Assembly (NCBI GenBank): GCA_019914995.1
Contig: CM034133.1
Location: 4,278,001-4,342,000 of the forward strand
DNA length: 64,000 bases
Source of the DNA: Acanthochlamys bracteata
Taxonomy: Eukaryota > Streptophyta > Magnoliopsida > Pandanales > Velloziaceae
Direction of reading: 5' to 3'
Numbering within the stretch: the stretch's first letter is position 1; every line of letters starts with the position of its first letter. Shown here piece after piece: positions 61,127-64,000 of this stretch. The translations under genes and the position numbers were made by a program. The notes beneath the pieces were generated by a model. It had not been told where the DNA came from, searched no databases, and worked only from the letters and a program-made list of their open reading frames with translations.

Positions 61127-61893
61127 TCAGAATATATTCCATCCCTCTAACTTTTCAGAATTCTCATTTCTGGTTTCGTAGTAATCAGATTTTTCATCAG
61201 AAGCCTTGTTGCTAAAAATTCCTTCTGAACTAGAAGCATCATCTGAACTCAAGTCCCTGTTGGAAGATTCATAGTCCGTGTTTCCTTCAGACCTGTACAA
61301 ATCTTCTGAATTAGCCCACTCACTGGCAGACGAGGAGCTTTGATGTCCTTCTGATAGGAAAAGATAATGCAGCCCGCTGACTACATCATACACCATGAGA
61401 CCTATTCTTCCTCCTACCCAACTTCCTAAATGGCTTCCCATGAAATAACCCAGCTTTCCAAGTGTCTGCTCACCATGATACCCACCAACATACGTCCCAA
61501 ACAAGGTACCAGACCCCCTCAGAAAGCCTTCTGTCATAGTACCCCCGTAGTATACAGCTTCAAAGAAGTCCCATCCGGAGGAGATGATTGGACCAAGGAT
61601 GCGTTTAGCCTGCCTAGAAGCCAGCTTTGCAGCTTTAGCTCCAACTTTTTGTGCCTGCTTTGCCGCTTCACTGCTTGACAAGCCCTCCCCCAAGGCTTCA
61701 GTCAGGGCTGCCTCCATGGCTCTCTGTCTAACTCTCTCCACATGTGAGCTCCTCATGTTGTAAACATACTGTTTTATGCCAATTTTGACCCCACATGTAA
61801 GAGTACCATAACCCATGTCAAAGCAATCCATGAAAGTGAACTTGCCACTCTTTGATGAATCTTCTTCTCCAACGAGTTCTCTGAACTTTTCAG
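61127..61893 (-). CDS. Conserved plant protein of unknown function, terminal exon
   Basis: The terminal exon runs from acceptor TTTTCCAG|CTGAAAAG (61894/61893) to the TGA at 61127, about 255 codons. The in-frame MISSMSFP stretch before it lies in the intron, and the pyrimidine-rich acceptor supports that reading. The product has FMDCFDMGYGTLTCGVKIGI, then an Ala/Lys-rich helix (about EAAKQAQKVGAKAAKLASRQ). A glycine-rich central part follows with small-residue repeats (GGTMTEGFLRGSGTLFGTYV, GYFMGSHLGSWVGGRIGL), resembling glycine-zipper membrane segments. The tail is long and acidic, Ser-rich and probably disordered (SSSSASEWANSEDLYRS). I do not recognise the family. The upstream exon or exons should lie beyond 61930 on this strand, possibly outside the window. 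Confidence 0.7.
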
Positions 61894-64000
61894 CTGGAAA
61901 AGACATTGAAGAAATCAAAATTCGTAATCGGCCAATTAGTCAATCAAAATGATTGTGGAGTATTTCTTCATAATGAAAAAGAAGCAAAGAAAAGAGTAAC
62001 TCTATCGCAACACCCTAAACAATGCTGAAGCACATTATTTTACCACAGAACAGAACCTCCTTCTATCCTTATGATGTACTGGTGAAAAGAATCTGTTTGA
62101 TTCTACATTTAAACATGCAACCACCAATACATGACTTCAAATTATTCTATTTGAATTTTATGATTGTGCATGTTTTAGGATATACTCATACATACTATGG
62201 CGCTATAGCAAAAGGATGTAGTTATTGGATTATGCCACGCACCAGCAAACATCAGACTGAATAGCCACATAGCTTTTGAAGCAAGACATAAGCCCTCCTT
62301 AGCACTTCAAGTATATATATATCTGCAGCACACTTCTTTATTTGAATTATTTTCCTTAAGATATGGAATCATGTTTTTAGTTACTAGTTGAAGTAGACTG
62401 GAGTGGAGGGGATTTCACAATCCATGCATAAATGCATGTTGTTAGTACGAGATGCAAACAATGTTTCCATAAAGCATGCATAAATAGACTTGTAGACACC
62501 ATACTATGATCTGACTGCTAAGATAGGTGGTTATCCAACCTGCAGAAGATGGTACCCTTCCAGAACTCTCTCATTAGAATTTCAAATAAGAGCAGATCAT
62601 GGAGTGAACACAGTTAATCCAATCACAAACTACCCGAGTGATGAAAGATCCAAAGCAAGCTAGGCCTCACCCTCTACTCATTTATTGCATGTTTAAATGA
62701 TGACTGATGCAAACCCTTATAATTGATATTGAAAGGACAGTCCATGTTAGTCAATTTACAGTGTTAGTCAATTCTCTGATGCAGCTCAGCTGGATAAACA
62801 GCAAAGTTTATGGCAGGGTCATCCCAAATATTAGGTATCCGATCATTCCACTCAGTATCGATCACAAACACCTAGTACTAGTACACAGTCAACTATAGAT
62901 GCAATACAATGCTAGAGCCAAGTGCGTAGGGTTGCTATATCCAAATCTAACTATGCCTTCCTATGGGTGGTCCTGTTGATCAAAATTCCAAACTTGCCAG
63001 ATAAGATTCATACAACTTCAACTACTCACTTTAATATCAAATCATGTTACAAGAGAGCTCATTTGTTCACCAAAATTTATGACATTAGTTCAATCAACAT
63101 TTGTATTTCCTGTTACTATTTCTTTAGGCCGTAGCATTCTTTGAAAACTTCAACTAAGTACTAAACAGAGAGTAATCATTAACTAGTAGGAAATGAGGAT
63201 GTACAACTGATAGTCTGCTGTCACTCCACACAACTGAAAGGAAAATCAGATGGGCACAAAACCTGTCAATACTCAAGAGATATATTGCCACTCAGGAGAG
63301 GTCTCACATAACAGTCCGCAGCTGCATACTAACATGATTATAAGTTGTGGTTCCACTACTTTACCAAGTACCTTGTACTGATCCTAATATGACGACCACA
63401 GCTTTGAGGTGCTCAATGTAGAAGGTGCTTTCGTACCAGTTGTTTTGGTCCTAGATTGCTAAGAGCAGTCACTAATTAGTGTATAATACAACAACAGAAT
63501 ATACACTGATAAATTAACAATTAATAACTTAGCTTGCAGCTACTAAAGTTTGGCTCTTTTAGATAGTTCTCAGCTAAATTGTTTTGTAGTGAATATAAAC
63601 TTGACCTTAATATATACACTCGACCAAACACTAAAGTTTGGGCATGGTCACGAGAATCACCTAACTACAACTCTTCAAGACCACCATCAATTACGTTCGG
63701 CCGGAAAGTACTTAGTGCTTTGCATTCAAAGTTAACTATATAAATCGGCGGTCATTGAACTACTTCTTTACTTTTTCATGTCCCATTAAATTGTATCCCC
63801 TACTAATTACTACTGTTTTGGCTTCTTACGAATATCAATCATAAGTAGGATGTCTAACTCTACAAACAAAAGTATATAATCTGAATGCAGGCAATAACTA
63901 ACTAAACCACAAAACAAATGCTCCCATATAGATTCAAGCTCTCGACGCGCCAGAAGCAGAAATTAAGTCTAACAACTAAATTAACTCCAACGAAGGATGA
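61894..64000 (-). other. Likely intron or 5' region of the unknown gene; no exon placed
   Basis: No convincing coding exon was found on the minus strand. Plus-strand frames of 60-80 codons here look random. The composition is more even than in the transposon-rich zones, as expected of a gene's intron or promoter. Confidence 0.4.

Noticed and set aside
1..64000. tRNA, rRNA, miRNA, CRISPR or prokaryotic systems
   Set aside because: No cloverleaf signatures, mature miRNA sequences of common families or regular spacer arrays were seen by eye. A covariance-model search would be decisive and was not possible.

Overview
This is a 64 kb piece of a plant nuclear genome, almost certainly a eudicot. 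The evidence is spliced genes with GT-AG introns, plant-specific families (trichome-birefringence-like acyltransferase, class I KNOX, nicotianamine synthase, chloroplast glutamyl endopeptidase), AT-rich intergenic DNA, and many Tourist-like MITEs and Ty1/copia remnants. I cannot name the species. There are no operons, no prokaryotic defence loci and no CRISPR arrays. I saw no tRNA, rRNA or miRNA gene, but I could not run a covariance or hairpin search.

Layout. 1-97: first exon piece of a UBC32-type ubiquitin-conjugating enzyme (minus strand, running off the left edge). 98-2189: promoter side of that gene with a clean 258-bp Tourist-like MITE. 2190-4606: five-exon TBL/PMR5-family gene (minus). 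4607-9640: transposon-rich spacer with a hAT-like element (6113-6680, 8-bp target duplication) and a 2.8-kb PIF/Harbinger-like element (6785-9572, TAA duplication). 9641-11511: two-exon membrane-anchored beta-propeller (NHL-like) gene (minus). 11512-40418: about 29 kb without a host gene. It holds a decayed copia relic (about 14.4-16.8 kb, minus), a TIR element (19304-20162), MITEs, a self-complementary GATC-rich minisatellite (23.1-23.46 kb), a nearly complete but dead copia element with LTRs, PBS, PPT and 5-bp TSD (24266-29010) inserted in a MITE, and a tandem duplication of the gag-to-integrase part of a third copia family (about 30.4-35.8 kb) followed by its RT part.

40419-44599: class I KNOX homeobox gene (plus, five exons, 309 residues), with a GC-AG second intron and a 3-kb third intron. 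48331-49302: intronless nicotianamine synthase (minus). 51.1-52.1 kb: degenerate minisatellite carrying a 240-bp CACTA MITE. 53350-60496: 14-exon chloroplast glutamyl endopeptidase (minus, 957 residues). 61127-61893: terminal exon of an unrecognised plant protein (minus), whose 5' exons I could not place in the remaining 2.1 kb.

The host genes are functionally unrelated: cell-wall polysaccharide acetylation, ER-associated ubiquitination, meristem patterning, metal chelation, plastid proteolysis. The most interesting content is the mobile-element archaeology (nested insertion, one-sided LTR decay, lesions at several catalytic or metal-binding sites, tandem duplication) and the splice-site anomalies in the KNOX gene. 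I found no clearly novel biological system.
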